Shown in pieces: positions 52,882-62,510 of a DNA stretch of 64,000 bases (positions are counted from its first letter, which is position 1; the number at the start of each line of letters is the position of its first letter). Under the pieces are notes generated by a model that saw only the letters and a program-made list of their open reading frames with translations, was not told the origin of the DNA and did not search any database. The translations under genes were made by a program, and so were the position numbers. This stretch comes from Pantoea rodasii (GTDB taxonomy: Bacteria > Pseudomonadota > Gammaproteobacteria > Enterobacterales > Enterobacteriaceae), in contig NZ_MLFP01000009.1 of assembly GCF_002095465.1 (NCBI RefSeq), positions 1 through 64,000 of the forward strand, given 5' to 3'.

Positions 52882-53722
52882 GGCGATCGCTAAACCGTTT
52901 CAACACGCGGCTCGCCGCTGGCGATGGAAAGGCATTCGCACCAGCAGTGCTATTTTGCTCACATTTCTATTGCTTTCACCGTTTCTGTGGATGGTGGTGA
53001 TGGCCTTCCGCCCAGCCGCAGAAGTGTTTGACCTCACTCTGTGGTTCACACCCACGCTGGATGCCTTTCGCGCATTGATTGCCGGTCACTTTCTTGATTC
53101 TTTCAGCCATAGCTTATGGGTCAGTATTCTCTCGACTCTGTTCTCCCTGTTACTCGGGGTGCCCGCCGCATGGGTGTTGACGCGCTGGCGTTTTCGTTTG
53201 CGTCATTCGGTGGCACTGTGGATTTTAGTCACGCGCATGGCACCGCCTATCGCCTTCACCATTCCATTCTTTCTGGCATGGCGCTGGTTAGGCTTGCAGG
53301 ACACCATAATTGGACTGGCAATTGTTTATCTGACGTTCAATCTCGCCATCGTCATCTGGTTGATGCAGACCTTTTTTGCGGCAGTGCCCGTCACACTAGA
53401 GGAAGCGGCCTGGCTAGATGGCTGTTCACTGTGGCGCAGTTTCTGGCATATCTCATTGCCCCTGGTTAAACCTGGACTCGCGGCGACTGCCATCCTCTGC
53501 TTCATCTTTTCCTGGAATGATTTCTTTTACGCGCTGATTTTGACGCGGACCAACGCCATCACCGCCCCGGTGGCTATTGTGAATTTCCTGCAATACGAAG
53601 GCTGGGAGTGGAGCAAGATCGCGGCTAGCGGCACGCTGGTCATGTTGCCCGTGGTGGCATTTACGCTATTGGTGCGCCGTTATTTGGTGCATGGCCTGAC
53701 TGCAGGCGGACTAAAGGATTAA
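52862..53722 (+). CDS. CUT1-type ABC permease 2 (MalG/UgpE-like)
   Basis: The 286-residue permease has about six membrane segments, the family start SSAILLTFLLLSPFLWMVVMAF and the coupling loop AVPVTLEEAAWLDGCSLWRSFWHISLPLVKPG. It ends in a VHGLTAGGLKD tail, the MalG-family C-terminus (VxGLTAGAVKG) that helps dock to the ATPase. ATG 52862 is preferred over 52859 for ribosome-site spacing from GGGG. Confidence 0.9.
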   Translation: MTVQHTEAIAKPFQHAARRWRWKGIRTSSAILLTFLLLSPFLWMVVMAFRPAAEVFDLTLWFTPTLDAFRALIAGHFLDSFSHSLWVSILSTLFSLLLGVPAAWVLTRWRFRLRHSVALWILVTRMAPPIAFTIPFFLAWRWLGLQDTIIGLAIVYLTFNLAIVIWLMQTFFAAVPVTLEEAAWLDGCSLWRSFWHISLPLVKPGLAATAILCFIFSWNDFFYALILTRTNAITAPVAIVNFLQYEGWEWSKIAASGTLVMLPVVAFTLLVRRYLVHGLTAGGLKD

Positions 53723-53726
53723 GACT

Positions 53727-54788
53727 ATGGCAACGCTGACGTTAAAAAATCTGCATAAAAGCTATGAACAGCACGACATCATCCGCGGCATTGATTTGGA
53801 GATTCATCACGGAGAATTTGTGGCATTGGTTGGGCCTTCGGGTTGCGGCAAATCCACCCTGCTGCGAATGATCGCGGGGCTGGAGAGTGTCACAGGCGGT
53901 GAATTAGCGCTGGATGGCGAGGTGATCAATGACCTCTCGCCACAAGAACGCAATATGGCAATGGTATTCCAGAATTACGCTCTGTATCCCCACATGACCG
54001 TCGCGGAGAACCTTGGATTCTCTCTCAAGATGCAAGGTCAGAGCAAAACGGCCATTCAACCGCAGGTTGAGCAGGTTGCTGCTACGCTGGGTTTAACCCC
54101 ACTGCTCACACGTAAACCGGCGCAATTATCCGGAGGACAGCGCCAGCGTGTGGCAATGGGCCGAGCCATCTTGCGCCACCCTCGGCTGTTCTTGTTTGAT
54201 GAACCGCTGTCCAACCTCGATGCCAAGCTGCGCGTTGAAGTGCGTACTGAAATTAAGGCACTCCACCAGCGGCTAAACACCACCATGATTTATGTCACGC
54301 ACGATCAGGTCGAAGCCATGACCATGGCAGACCGTATTGTGGTGCTGCGTGATGGGAAGATCGAACAAGTGGGTACGCCGCTCGAACTGTACGATCATCC
54401 CGCCAATGCCTTTGTCGCATCGTTTATTGGTTCGCCCTCCATGAACCTGTTCGCTGGTCAGATTCAAGCTGATGGTACGGTGGTGACCGACGATGGAATT
54501 CCGTTACCCGCCCCCGACAACAGTGGCTTAGCGCAGGGCCGCCGCGTGCTTTACGGTATTCGTCCACAGCACTTCGTCTTACAACCGCACAACAGCGTGG
54601 CTGCACAGGTCAGCGTGGTTGAGCCAACCGGTGCTGAGACCCAAATCATGTTGAACATCGGACAACAAAAAGCCACGGCACTGTTTCATCAGCGTATTGA
54701 TGCCGTGCCGGGGCAAACGCTGCATCTCGCACCGGACGCACACCATGCGCACCTGTTTGATGCTGAAAATGGCCTACGTCTTAACTAA
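53727..54788 (+). CDS. CUT1-type ABC transporter ATP-binding protein (UgpC/MsmK-like)
   Basis: The 353-residue ATPase has Walker A GPSGCGKST, VFQNYALYPHM, signature LSGGQRQRVAMGRAI, Walker B LFLFDEPLSNLDAKL and VTHDQVEAMTMADRI, followed by a MalK-type regulatory/TOBE tail (LYGIRPQHFVLQ). It lies 4 bases after the second permease. A UgpC-like branch would agree with a phosphodiester or sugar cargo. Confidence 0.92.
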   Translation: MATLTLKNLHKSYEQHDIIRGIDLEIHHGEFVALVGPSGCGKSTLLRMIAGLESVTGGELALDGEVINDLSPQERNMAMVFQNYALYPHMTVAENLGFSLKMQGQSKTAIQPQVEQVAATLGLTPLLTRKPAQLSGGQRQRVAMGRAILRHPRLFLFDEPLSNLDAKLRVEVRTEIKALHQRLNTTMIYVTHDQVEAMTMADRIVVLRDGKIEQVGTPLELYDHPANAFVASFIGSPSMNLFAGQIQADGTVVTDDGIPLPAPDNSGLAQGRRVLYGIRPQHFVLQPHNSVAAQVSVVEPTGAETQIMLNIGQQKATALFHQRIDAVPGQTLHLAPDAHHAHLFDAENGLRLN

Positions 54789-54800
54789 GGATTGATGTTG

Positions 54801-56572
54801 ATGAGTCGGAAAGTGATTGTATTTGGTGTAGACGGGCTGATGATGCCGTTGATCAAAAAATTTGTCGCTGAGGGCGCTTTGCCCCATATCAAACGCATGT
54901 TAGACGGGGGCGCAGCAGGTGAACTGTTGCCCAATATCTCCGCATGGGGTGACGTTAATTGGGTGGCATTTCTGTCTGGGCAAAGCCCGGGGACATCCTG
55001 GTTAGGCCAATCACAGCCTACCGCCTATAAGGACTCCGGCAACCTGCTGGAGAAACTTGAGCAACAAGGATTACGTGCGGCGTTGGTGCATTTTCCTGAA
55101 AGTATCTCTGCTCCTGCGCCTCATTTCACCCTGGCACCGTATTGGGCAAGCGCCGCGCCTTGCCCGTTCACCTTTGCGACGCCGGCCATTTTCACCACAC
55201 GCTATGGCGAACGCAACGCACCCAGGGATCCCCCCCAACAAACACTGGGCTGGCCCCCGTCATCGCCGCTGGCATATCACGAGAAAGGATTGTGGCAGCC
55301 AATAGAAAATCACCAGCTGCATATTCAATCTGCGCGTACCGATGCTATCCCCCTTTCACTCCAACACAGCGCCGGGCAGCTATACATTCATTATCAACAG
55401 CGCGCTGTAGAGCTGAAGCGTGATGAATGGAGTGATTGGTTACCGCTGGGCGATGTCGCGGAAGGCGGCGCCGTACGCTTTTGGCTGGCCGCATGGCAGC
55501 CAGAAACGTCGCTTATTGAGGTGATTCAAAGCGAAATTACCTACCCACAACGCCTCGGTTCTGATGCACTGGTCACCCAAGCGTTGATCGATAATTTTGG
55601 CCCTTTCTTCAGTCAGTGGGCAATTAAAGCCTCACCCAAAGAAGCCTATCGCGCATCGACCTTGCAGGATGCTGAGCACCAGTCACTGTGGATGGCAAAT
55701 AGTGCGCTGCATTTAACACATGATCACGGCTATGCTCTGTGGATCGGCGTACATCATCTGGTAGATGAATCTCACCATTTGTGCCTTGGGCAATATGATC
55801 CGCAATCGCCTTTTTTCCGTGCCGATGAAGCTGACGCTTACGTCGCCGTGATGCGGGAATGTTATCAGGTACTGGATAGATCAATCGGACACATCCTCGA
55901 CCACATGGATGAGCAGACAACGTTGTTACTGGCTTCCGATCATGGCGATGTGCCTAACGAATATATGTGCGATATCAATCGCTATTTGGCGCAACTGGGG
56001 CTGGTCACTTATGACGCCGCGGATAAACCCCTTCCCCAGCAAAGCCAGGTCTATTTGAAAGATGCTCGGGGAGGCCTGGAGATCTTTATTAATCTCAAGG
56101 GGCGTGAAAGCCAGGGCGTTGTTGCGCCAGCAGAATTTGAGCAGGTGCGGAACAAGGTTATTGATGCCCTCAATCGCTGGCAAATTGATCAGCGGGCGGC
56201 AGTTGCCTGGGTGTTGCGCAAAGAGGATGCCGCCAGTATTGGCTATTGGGGGATGAAGCCGGTGATGTGCTGTTTACCTACAATACTGGATTTGTCTGGG
56301 GCACCAGCCGTGAGGGTTCGGCAATCTGCCCGGTAAGTGCACCTGGAGCGAACCATGGCCCACAGAAGCCCAGCGCCGAAACCGAGCATAGCGCTAACTA
56401 TGGCGTACTACTCGCTTACGGCGCGGGTATTCGCCAAAACTATTATCGCGACCGTCAGCGATTTGGGCCCTACCGCATGATCGATCCCGCCGCAACCATC
56501 GCCACCTTGTTAGGGGTTGCCACTGAGCGGTTAGATGGGACGGTAATGCACGACTTTTTGGCACCGCTCTGA
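54801..56572 (+). pseudogene. Alkaline-phosphatase-superfamily phosphodiesterase, apparent frameshift
   Basis: The protein is of the type I phosphodiesterase/nucleotide pyrophosphatase group. Asp11 of VFGVDGLMM, LPNISAW with Ser47 aligned to the usual Thr nucleophile, HHLVDESHH, LASDHGDVP and TEHSANYGVLLAYGAGI supply the bimetal site. There is no signal peptide, so it should cleave a phosphodiester or phosphonate-like cargo in the cytosol after import. The frame is lost in a G5 run at 56248-56252 (IGYWG / DEAGDVLFTYNTG). One G restores about 590 residues. ATG 54801 is 9 bases from AAGGA; 54795 is possible. Confidence 0.82.
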
Positions 56573-56583
56573 GGAGGTGAATT

Positions 56584-57342
56584 TTGCCACATGTTTACAC
56601 CCGCTATGCCAGCTTGCAGGGTAAAACCGTCATCGTGACGGGAGGTGCAAGTGGCATTGGCTCGGATTTGGTTGAAGCATTTTGTCAGCAAGGGAGCCAC
56701 GTCCATTTCCTCGATATTGATCAGGAAGCGGGCGCCGCTTTGACCGCTCAGCAACCTGCTCGTTTTTATCCTTGTGACTTACGCGACATCGCCACGTTAC
56801 GCCACACCATTCAACACATTGCCGTGCAGGAAGGCGGTATCGACGTGCTGATTAACAATGCGGCCAATGATGAGCGTCATGATTTTTTTAGCGTCGAGCC
56901 CGATTACTGGCAGCAGCGTATGGCGTTGAATCTGGATCATCAACTGTTCGCTAGTCAGGCGGCAGCGGCGGTGATGCGCGAACAGCAATCAGGCGTGATT
57001 TTGCTTACCAGCTCAACCTCCGTGATGAAGGGCCGCCCCGGTATGGTGGGCTACACCACAGCGAAAGCTGCCATCCTCGGTCTCAACCAAACCTTAGCGC
57101 GCGAGTTAGGTGGATATGGTATTCGCGTGAACTGTCTGGTTCCGGGCGCCATTAACACCCCACGCCAGCAAGCCCTGTGGCGTTCGCCGCAGGCTAATGA
57201 AGAGATCGCCCGTATGCAGGCCATTAACATCGATTTACAAGGCCGGGATGTTGCCGCCATGGCCCTGTTCGTCGCCTCAGATGATGCGCGAGGATGTACC
57301 GCCGCTCAATTTATTGTCGATGCCGGCATTCGATTTAACTGA
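56584..57342 (+). CDS. SDR-family oxidoreductase with TTG start
   Basis: The 252-residue classical SDR has IVTGGASGIGSDLVEAF, LINNAAND, the catalytic Ser in LLTSSTSV, YTTAK with the Tyr-Lys pair, and FIVDAGIRFN at the end. No ATG exists in frame near the beginning, while TTG 56584 is ideally placed 6 bases after AGGAGG, so a TTG start is the best reading. It closes the transporter-phosphodiesterase operon, suggesting that the alcohol or aldehyde freed by the hydrolase is oxidised here. The substrate is unknown. The 134-base gap that follows shows no gene. Confidence 0.83.
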   Translation: MPHVYTRYASLQGKTVIVTGGASGIGSDLVEAFCQQGSHVHFLDIDQEAGAALTAQQPARFYPCDLRDIATLRHTIQHIAVQEGGIDVLINNAANDERHDFFSVEPDYWQQRMALNLDHQLFASQAAAAVMREQQSGVILLTSSTSVMKGRPGMVGYTTAKAAILGLNQTLARELGGYGIRVNCLVPGAINTPRQQALWRSPQANEEIARMQAINIDLQGRDVAAMALFVASDDARGCTAAQFIVDAGIRFN

Positions 57343-57476
57343 GCTAAGCGACCGCCGCGTAACCATTATGTAATTTACGGAATTCAATAGCGTTTATTAT
57401 CAGTTTTCTGTGCGGCCACAGATTCGTAGGGTGAACCCGATGTCTGGGAAACTTTTACGTAATCTGAGGATCGAGC

Positions 57477-59066
57477 ATGCAAATCAGTAAAAAAACAAAA
57501 ATAATCGCGGCGCCTTTATTGGCAGGGGTGCTGTTCTCGCAGGTGGCGACGGCAGAGGAGAAGCCGGTTGCCGGGGGGACGCTAAATGTGGCGTTAGGCA
57601 GCGATACCCCAATCATCGATCCTTCCATTACGGGCTATTCCGTCACGGCTTTAGTCACGCGCAACGTGGTGGATTCTCTGGTTGGGCAGGCTGAAGATAA
57701 TCGTTTTACTCCCTGGCTGGCGACTGCCTGGGAAATCAATGACGATCATACGCAGTACACTTTCCATCTGCGCAAAGATGTGACGTTCAGCGATAAAACA
57801 CCGCTGGATGCCGCCGCCGTAAAATATAATCTCGACCGTATTCTCGATCCGAAAACCACCTCCAGCTACAGCAAATCACTGCTGGGCCCGATTAGCGACA
57901 TCACCACCCCTGATGCCTACACGGTGGTTATTCATTACAAAACACCGTTTGCCTCACTGTTGCAGGGACTCAGTTTGCCCTATTTAGGCATTCAGTCTCC
58001 CACCTATCTCAAAAACACGCCAAACACAAGCAACACCGTGGTGGGTTCCGGGCCGTTTATTCTGAAATCCTTTGTGAAGGGGAATGGCAGCCAGCTGACC
58101 CGACGCGATGATTACCATTGGCCAGCGGGTTATGCGAAACACACCGGTCCCGCGTGGCTGCAGGCGATAAACTTTAAATACCTGCCGGAATCGTCTGTGC
58201 GTTTAGGCGCGCTCACCAGCCATCAGGTGCAGGCTATTGATGCCGTGCCCCCGGCTAATGCACGTTCGCTAAAAAATAATCCACAAATCCAAATCCTCAC
58301 CAAAGAAAATCCCGGCGTGAACCGTGTCCTGTATCTCAATCAGTCAACCGGTGTTTTCCAGGACGTGAAGGTGCGTCAGGCCTTTTTACACGCGGTTGAT
58401 GCCGCATCCGCCGTCAAAGTGGCGTTCTTTGGCACCTTAAAACCCGCCAATACAATTCTGGGTCCCCAGACGCTGTATTACGACGCCACTGCAACCACGC
58501 GCTTCGATTTGGCGCTCAGCGAGAAATTGCTGGATCAGGCTGGCTGGAAGGTCGCTGAAAACGGGGTGCGCAATAAAGCGGGTAAACCCTTAACCGTTCG
58601 CTTCCTCTATGATCCCACCTCTGCCGAGAGCGCCGACCTCACGCTGTTCCAGGCCTTACAGTTTCAGGTTAAAAAAGCCGGTTTTGAACTCAAACTCGAT
58701 CCCGTGGATACCGGCGTATTTACCGCTCGCAGTGCAGACAATGATTACGATATAGCCTCGAACTTTTACGTGCGCGCGGAACCGGATATCTTGCGCACCG
58801 TATTTCACTCCGCCTACATTCCGCCAAAAGGCGGGGATTATGCCCGTGTCACGCAGCTGGACGACAAGCTCACGCAGGCGATTGGTGTAGCGGATGCGCA
58901 GCGCAAGCAGCTTTATAGTGAAATCCAGCATCAGATCATCGATCAAGCCTATGCGGTGCCGATTTACGTTCCGGCGTATCAATTCGGCATCAGCAAGCAG
59001 TTGCACGGTGTCGGTTGGTCTACCAACGCTAAGCCCACCTTCTACGATGCCTGGCTGAGCCAATAA
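57477..59066 (+). CDS. Peptide-type ABC transporter substrate-binding protein (DppA/GsiB-like)
   Basis: The 529-residue family-5 binding protein has a signal peptide (IIAAPLLAGVLFSQVATA). Its motifs include GGTLNVALGSDTPIIDPS, WEINDDHTQYTFHLRKDVTFSDKTPLDAAAVKYNLDRILDP, LGIQSP and the C-terminal AYAVPIYVP. Ligands of the family are peptides, glutathione, nickel chelates or opines. It opens a four-gene operon with two permeases and a fused ATPase, each 1 base apart or overlapping. Confidence 0.9.
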   Translation: MQISKKTKIIAAPLLAGVLFSQVATAEEKPVAGGTLNVALGSDTPIIDPSITGYSVTALVTRNVVDSLVGQAEDNRFTPWLATAWEINDDHTQYTFHLRKDVTFSDKTPLDAAAVKYNLDRILDPKTTSSYSKSLLGPISDITTPDAYTVVIHYKTPFASLLQGLSLPYLGIQSPTYLKNTPNTSNTVVGSGPFILKSFVKGNGSQLTRRDDYHWPAGYAKHTGPAWLQAINFKYLPESSVRLGALTSHQVQAIDAVPPANARSLKNNPQIQILTKENPGVNRVLYLNQSTGVFQDVKVRQAFLHAVDAASAVKVAFFGTLKPANTILGPQTLYYDATATTRFDLALSEKLLDQAGWKVAENGVRNKAGKPLTVRFLYDPTSAESADLTLFQALQFQVKKAGFELKLDPVDTGVFTARSADNDYDIASNFYVRAEPDILRTVFHSAYIPPKGGDYARVTQLDDKLTQAIGVADAQRKQLYSEIQHQIIDQAYAVPIYVPAYQFGISKQLHGVGWSTNAKPTFYDAWLSQ

Positions 59067-59067
59067 T

Positions 59068-60006
59068 ATGGCGACCGCAATCATCCGCCGCTTTTTCACC
59101 CTTATCGCCGTGCTTTGGGGGGCGGCGACCTTGACCTTCATTGCGCTTAAACTGATCCCGGGCGATCCCGTGTTGATCCTCAGCGGCGGTGATAGCGTGG
59201 TTGACGATGCCTACCGTGCGGTATTGACCGCTCAGTTTGGCCTGGACAAGCCCGTATGGCTGCAATATCTGCGCTATTGCGGACAGGCGTTAATCGGGCA
59301 TTTCGGGGACAGCTATCAATACCGCGCGCCCGTCATCCAGGTGATCGGCGCCGCACTTGGCCAAACGTTGCAACTGGCGCTGTGTGCCCTGTTACTGGCG
59401 CTTTCACTGGCTATCCTCAATGCACTCGCTACTGCCGGTCGCTGGCATACGCTGCGAGCCTGCTTTGCCACGCTTGAACTCTGTTTACTCAGCACGCCGG
59501 TGTATTGGATCGGCATTATTTTGCTAAGCCTGTTCAGCTTTCATCTGCAATGGTTTCCCGTGATGGGCAATGACGGCTGGCAATCGCTGGTTTTGCCCGT
59601 TATTGCACTCAGCCTGCCGCTGACCGCCATCTTAAGCCAGGTCTTACGCGATGGGCTGGAGGAGGCGCTCACGCAGCCCTTTGCCCTCACCGTCCGCACA
59701 CGTGGTGCCAGTGAAACCCTGCTGCGCCTGCGTCATGGGTTGCGCCATTCTGCCTTAGCGATTTCCACCCTAACCGGCACGCTGTTAGCCAACGTACTCA
59801 GCGGATCCATTCTGACGGAAACCGTGTTTGGCCGCGTCGGATTAGGGAAAATCACCTTAAACGCCATCGCCAGCCGCGATATGCCGCTGGTGCTGGGTTT
59901 AGTGATGCTCTCCGCCCTGTTATTTGTGGTGATTAACCTGCTGGTCGATGCGCTCTATCTGATCATTGATCCTCGCCTGCGCACCCGGAGTGTTCAAGAT
60001 GAGTAA
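59068..60006 (+). CDS. Peptide-type ABC permease (DppB/GsiC-like)
   Basis: The 312-residue permease has the DppB start RRFFTLIAVLWGAATLTFIALKLIPGDPVLIL, DKPVWLQYLRYCGQALIGHFGDS, and the coupling region RDGLEEALTQPFALTVRTRGASETLLRLRHGLR. It begins 1 base after the binding-protein stop. Six membrane segments are visible. Confidence 0.9.
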   Translation: MATAIIRRFFTLIAVLWGAATLTFIALKLIPGDPVLILSGGDSVVDDAYRAVLTAQFGLDKPVWLQYLRYCGQALIGHFGDSYQYRAPVIQVIGAALGQTLQLALCALLLALSLAILNALATAGRWHTLRACFATLELCLLSTPVYWIGIILLSLFSFHLQWFPVMGNDGWQSLVLPVIALSLPLTAILSQVLRDGLEEALTQPFALTVRTRGASETLLRLRHGLRHSALAISTLTGTLLANVLSGSILTETVFGRVGLGKITLNAIASRDMPLVLGLVMLSALLFVVINLLVDALYLIIDPRLRTRSVQDE

Positions 60007-60868
60007 TCCTCCCCTTCTGCTATCGCGCCGTCAGTTCAGATGGCGTTTCACGCACCCGCTACTGTCATTAAAAACGTTATTCCCCGCCGCCGTGATTGTT
60101 TTGCTGCTGCTGATCGTAATCGCGCCGCAGTGGTTTGCCCTGCAGGGCCCGGAAGAGATGGATATGGAGGCGGTGCTGCAACCGCCTTCATGGCAGCATT
60201 TTTTTGGCACCGACGCGTTAGGCCGTGATGTTTACAGTCGTGTCATTTATGGCTCAGCGCTGTCACTCAGTATTGGCGTGGGAGCAACGCTATTGGGATG
60301 TGCAGGCGGCATCGTATTGGGCGTGCTGGCTTCATTAGGGCCACGCAGTGTGCAAAAAGTGGTGGTTCGCGTGCTGGATATCCTGCTCGCGTTTCCCGAA
60401 CTGTTGCTGGCACTGCTGGTGATTGCGGTGCTCGGTCGCGGCCCGGTGAATACGTTACTGGCGGTTGGGCTATCAAGCATTGCAGGATATGCCCGTTTGC
60501 TGCGGTCGCAGATTTTGCAGGTCAAATTGTCCGGTTACGTACAGCAAGCGGTGATCGTCGGAGAACGCCCTTTAACCATTGTGATCCGCCATATCATACC
60601 GAACACGCTGCGCCCTCTGTTGATTCTGGTCACGCTGGGTATCGGCCAGTCAGTGCTGCATGCCTCTTCGCTCAGTTTCCTCGGCATGGGCGTTATTCCG
60701 CCGATGGCTGAATGGGGCGCGATGCTGGCTGAAGGCAGAGATTATTTTGATATTGCGCCGTGGATGAGCCTGCTGCCGGCCACCGTTGTCGCGCTGTCCG
60801 TGATCGCACTGACGCTGTTTGGTCGCCGCTTGCAAGTTCTTTTACTACAGGGAAAATCCTCACGATGA
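59999..60868 (+). CDS. Peptide-type ABC permease (DppC/GsiD-like)
   Basis: The 289-residue permease shows the DppC features FFGTDALGRDVYSRVIYGSALSLSIGVG, SIAGYARLLRSQILQVKLSGYVQQAVIVGERP, and SLSFLGMGVIPPMAEWGAMLAEGRDY. ATG 59999 overlaps the upstream stop by 8 bases and its own stop overlaps the ATPase start (ATGA), so translation is coupled along the operon. Confidence 0.9.
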   Translation: MSNPPLLLSRRQFRWRFTHPLLSLKTLFPAAVIVLLLLIVIAPQWFALQGPEEMDMEAVLQPPSWQHFFGTDALGRDVYSRVIYGSALSLSIGVGATLLGCAGGIVLGVLASLGPRSVQKVVVRVLDILLAFPELLLALLVIAVLGRGPVNTLLAVGLSSIAGYARLLRSQILQVKLSGYVQQAVIVGERPLTIVIRHIIPNTLRPLLILVTLGIGQSVLHASSLSFLGMGVIPPMAEWGAMLAEGRDYFDIAPWMSLLPATVVALSVIALTLFGRRLQVLLLQGKSSR

Positions 60869-62505
60869 GTTCACAGCCCTTGTTGCAGGTTGAAAAGTTA
60901 CGCGTGCGTTTCCCCTCGGCTGAAGGAGTGATTGATGCAGTAAAATCCCTCTCTTTCCACGTCAATGCCGGCGAAATTTTGGCGCTGGTGGGTGAATCAG
61001 GATCGGGTAAGTCCGCCACTGCACGGGCGCTGGTCGGGCTGGCGGGTGAAAACGCTCAGGTTGATGCGGAGCGGCTGAATCTCACGCACGCCCGGCAGAC
61101 TATCGATTTACTCACCCTGAACAGCGGTGCATGGCGTAGCGTGCGCGGTAAAGCCGTGGGCTTTGTGTTGCAAGATGCACTGACATCATTGGACCCCTTA
61201 CGCACGGTCGGTCAGGAAGTGGCTGAAGCGCTGCGCATTCACCACAAGCTGCGCCGAAGCGAGGTGAATCAACGTGTTACCGCGTTATTAACCGACGTGG
61301 GTATGGATGATGCGGCAAACCGCATGTTGCAGTACCCGCATGAGCTGTCGGGTGGCTTGCGCCAGCGTGCGCTGATTGCCTCTGCGCTGGCCGCAGGCCC
61401 ACAACTCCTGATTGCGGATGAACCCACCACCGCATTAGACGTCACCGTACAGCAGCGCATTTTGGCGCTGTTCAGACAACTGGCCGATCAAGGACATGGC
61501 ATTTTGCTGATCACCCATGACCTCTCGGTGGTGGCTAAAATTGCCGACCGGGTCGTGGTGATGAAGGACGGTGAAAGTGTTGAAACCGGCACCACCTCCG
61601 CGTTAATGGCGCATCCACAGCATGTTTATACCCAACGCTTGCTGGCTGCGGTGCCCGGCTCCCATACGCGTGGACAGTGGCTCTCTTCTGCCAACACGTC
61701 TCTGGCGCCCAGCATGGCAGCGCAGCCCACCGCTGCGCCCACCCTATTGGAAGCCCGTAATCTCACGCTGGCTTTTCAACGGCCAGACGGTTCGCGCCAT
61801 CAGGTCTTACGCGATGTCAGCCTAAAACTGCGCAAAGGGGAAACGCTGGGGCTGGTGGGTGAATCGGGCTGCGGTAAAACCACCCTGGGTAAAGTGCTGC
61901 TTGCCGTGCAAAAAGTACAACGCGGTGAGGTCAATCTGGCGGGACAAGCCTGGAGCATACTATCGGAGTCACAACGGCGCGGGCTGCGCGCGCGCATTCA
62001 AACCATCAGCCAGGATCCTCTCGGCTCCTTTGATCCGCAGTATCAGGTACAGCAGATTATTGAGCAGCCACTGAAGTTGAAATCCAATACGACACAGCAC
62101 GCTATCCAGGCGCGAGTCAAAGAGCTGATGCGGCTGGTGGGCTTATCAGAAACGCTGTTGCAGCGCCGCCCCAGCGCCTTATCGGGAGGGCAGCGCCAGC
62201 GTGTGGCCATCGCTCAGGCTTTGGCCTCCGATCCCGAGATCTTAATCTGTGATGAACCGGTTTCGGCACTGGACGTGACGACGCAGGCACAAGTGTTGGA
62301 TCTGCTGCGGCATCTACAGCAGCAGTTGGGGTTGTCGATGCTGTTTATTTCGCACGATCCTGGCGTCGTGCAGCATATGAGCCATCAGATTGCCGTGATG
62401 AAAGGCGGTGAAATTGTTGAGCTGGCCACCGCGGAGCAGCTGAAGTCTGCTCCGCAGCACCCTTATACGCGCCATTTGATGCTATCGACGGATTGGGGGC
62501 GATAA
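60865..62505 (+). CDS. Fused double ABC ATPase (GsiA/DppDF-like)
   Basis: The 546-residue protein joins two ATPase cassettes. The first has GESGSGKSA, LSGGLRQRALIASAL, LLIADEPTTALDV and ITHDLSVV. The second has GESGCGKTT, LSGGQRQRVAIAQAL, LICDEPVSALDV and ISHDPGVV. This corresponds to DppD and DppF in one chain, as in GsiA for glutathione. A Pro/Ala-rich linker (residues about 275-295) connects them. It energises the two permeases upstream. Confidence 0.9.
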   Translation: MSSQPLLQVEKLRVRFPSAEGVIDAVKSLSFHVNAGEILALVGESGSGKSATARALVGLAGENAQVDAERLNLTHARQTIDLLTLNSGAWRSVRGKAVGFVLQDALTSLDPLRTVGQEVAEALRIHHKLRRSEVNQRVTALLTDVGMDDAANRMLQYPHELSGGLRQRALIASALAAGPQLLIADEPTTALDVTVQQRILALFRQLADQGHGILLITHDLSVVAKIADRVVVMKDGESVETGTTSALMAHPQHVYTQRLLAAVPGSHTRGQWLSSANTSLAPSMAAQPTAAPTLLEARNLTLAFQRPDGSRHQVLRDVSLKLRKGETLGLVGESGCGKTTLGKVLLAVQKVQRGEVNLAGQAWSILSESQRRGLRARIQTISQDPLGSFDPQYQVQQIIEQPLKLKSNTTQHAIQARVKELMRLVGLSETLLQRRPSALSGGQRQRVAIAQALASDPEILICDEPVSALDVTTQAQVLDLLRHLQQQLGLSMLFISHDPGVVQHMSHQIAVMKGGEIVELATAEQLKSAPQHPYTRHLMLSTDWGR

Positions 62506-62510
62506 ACGGC

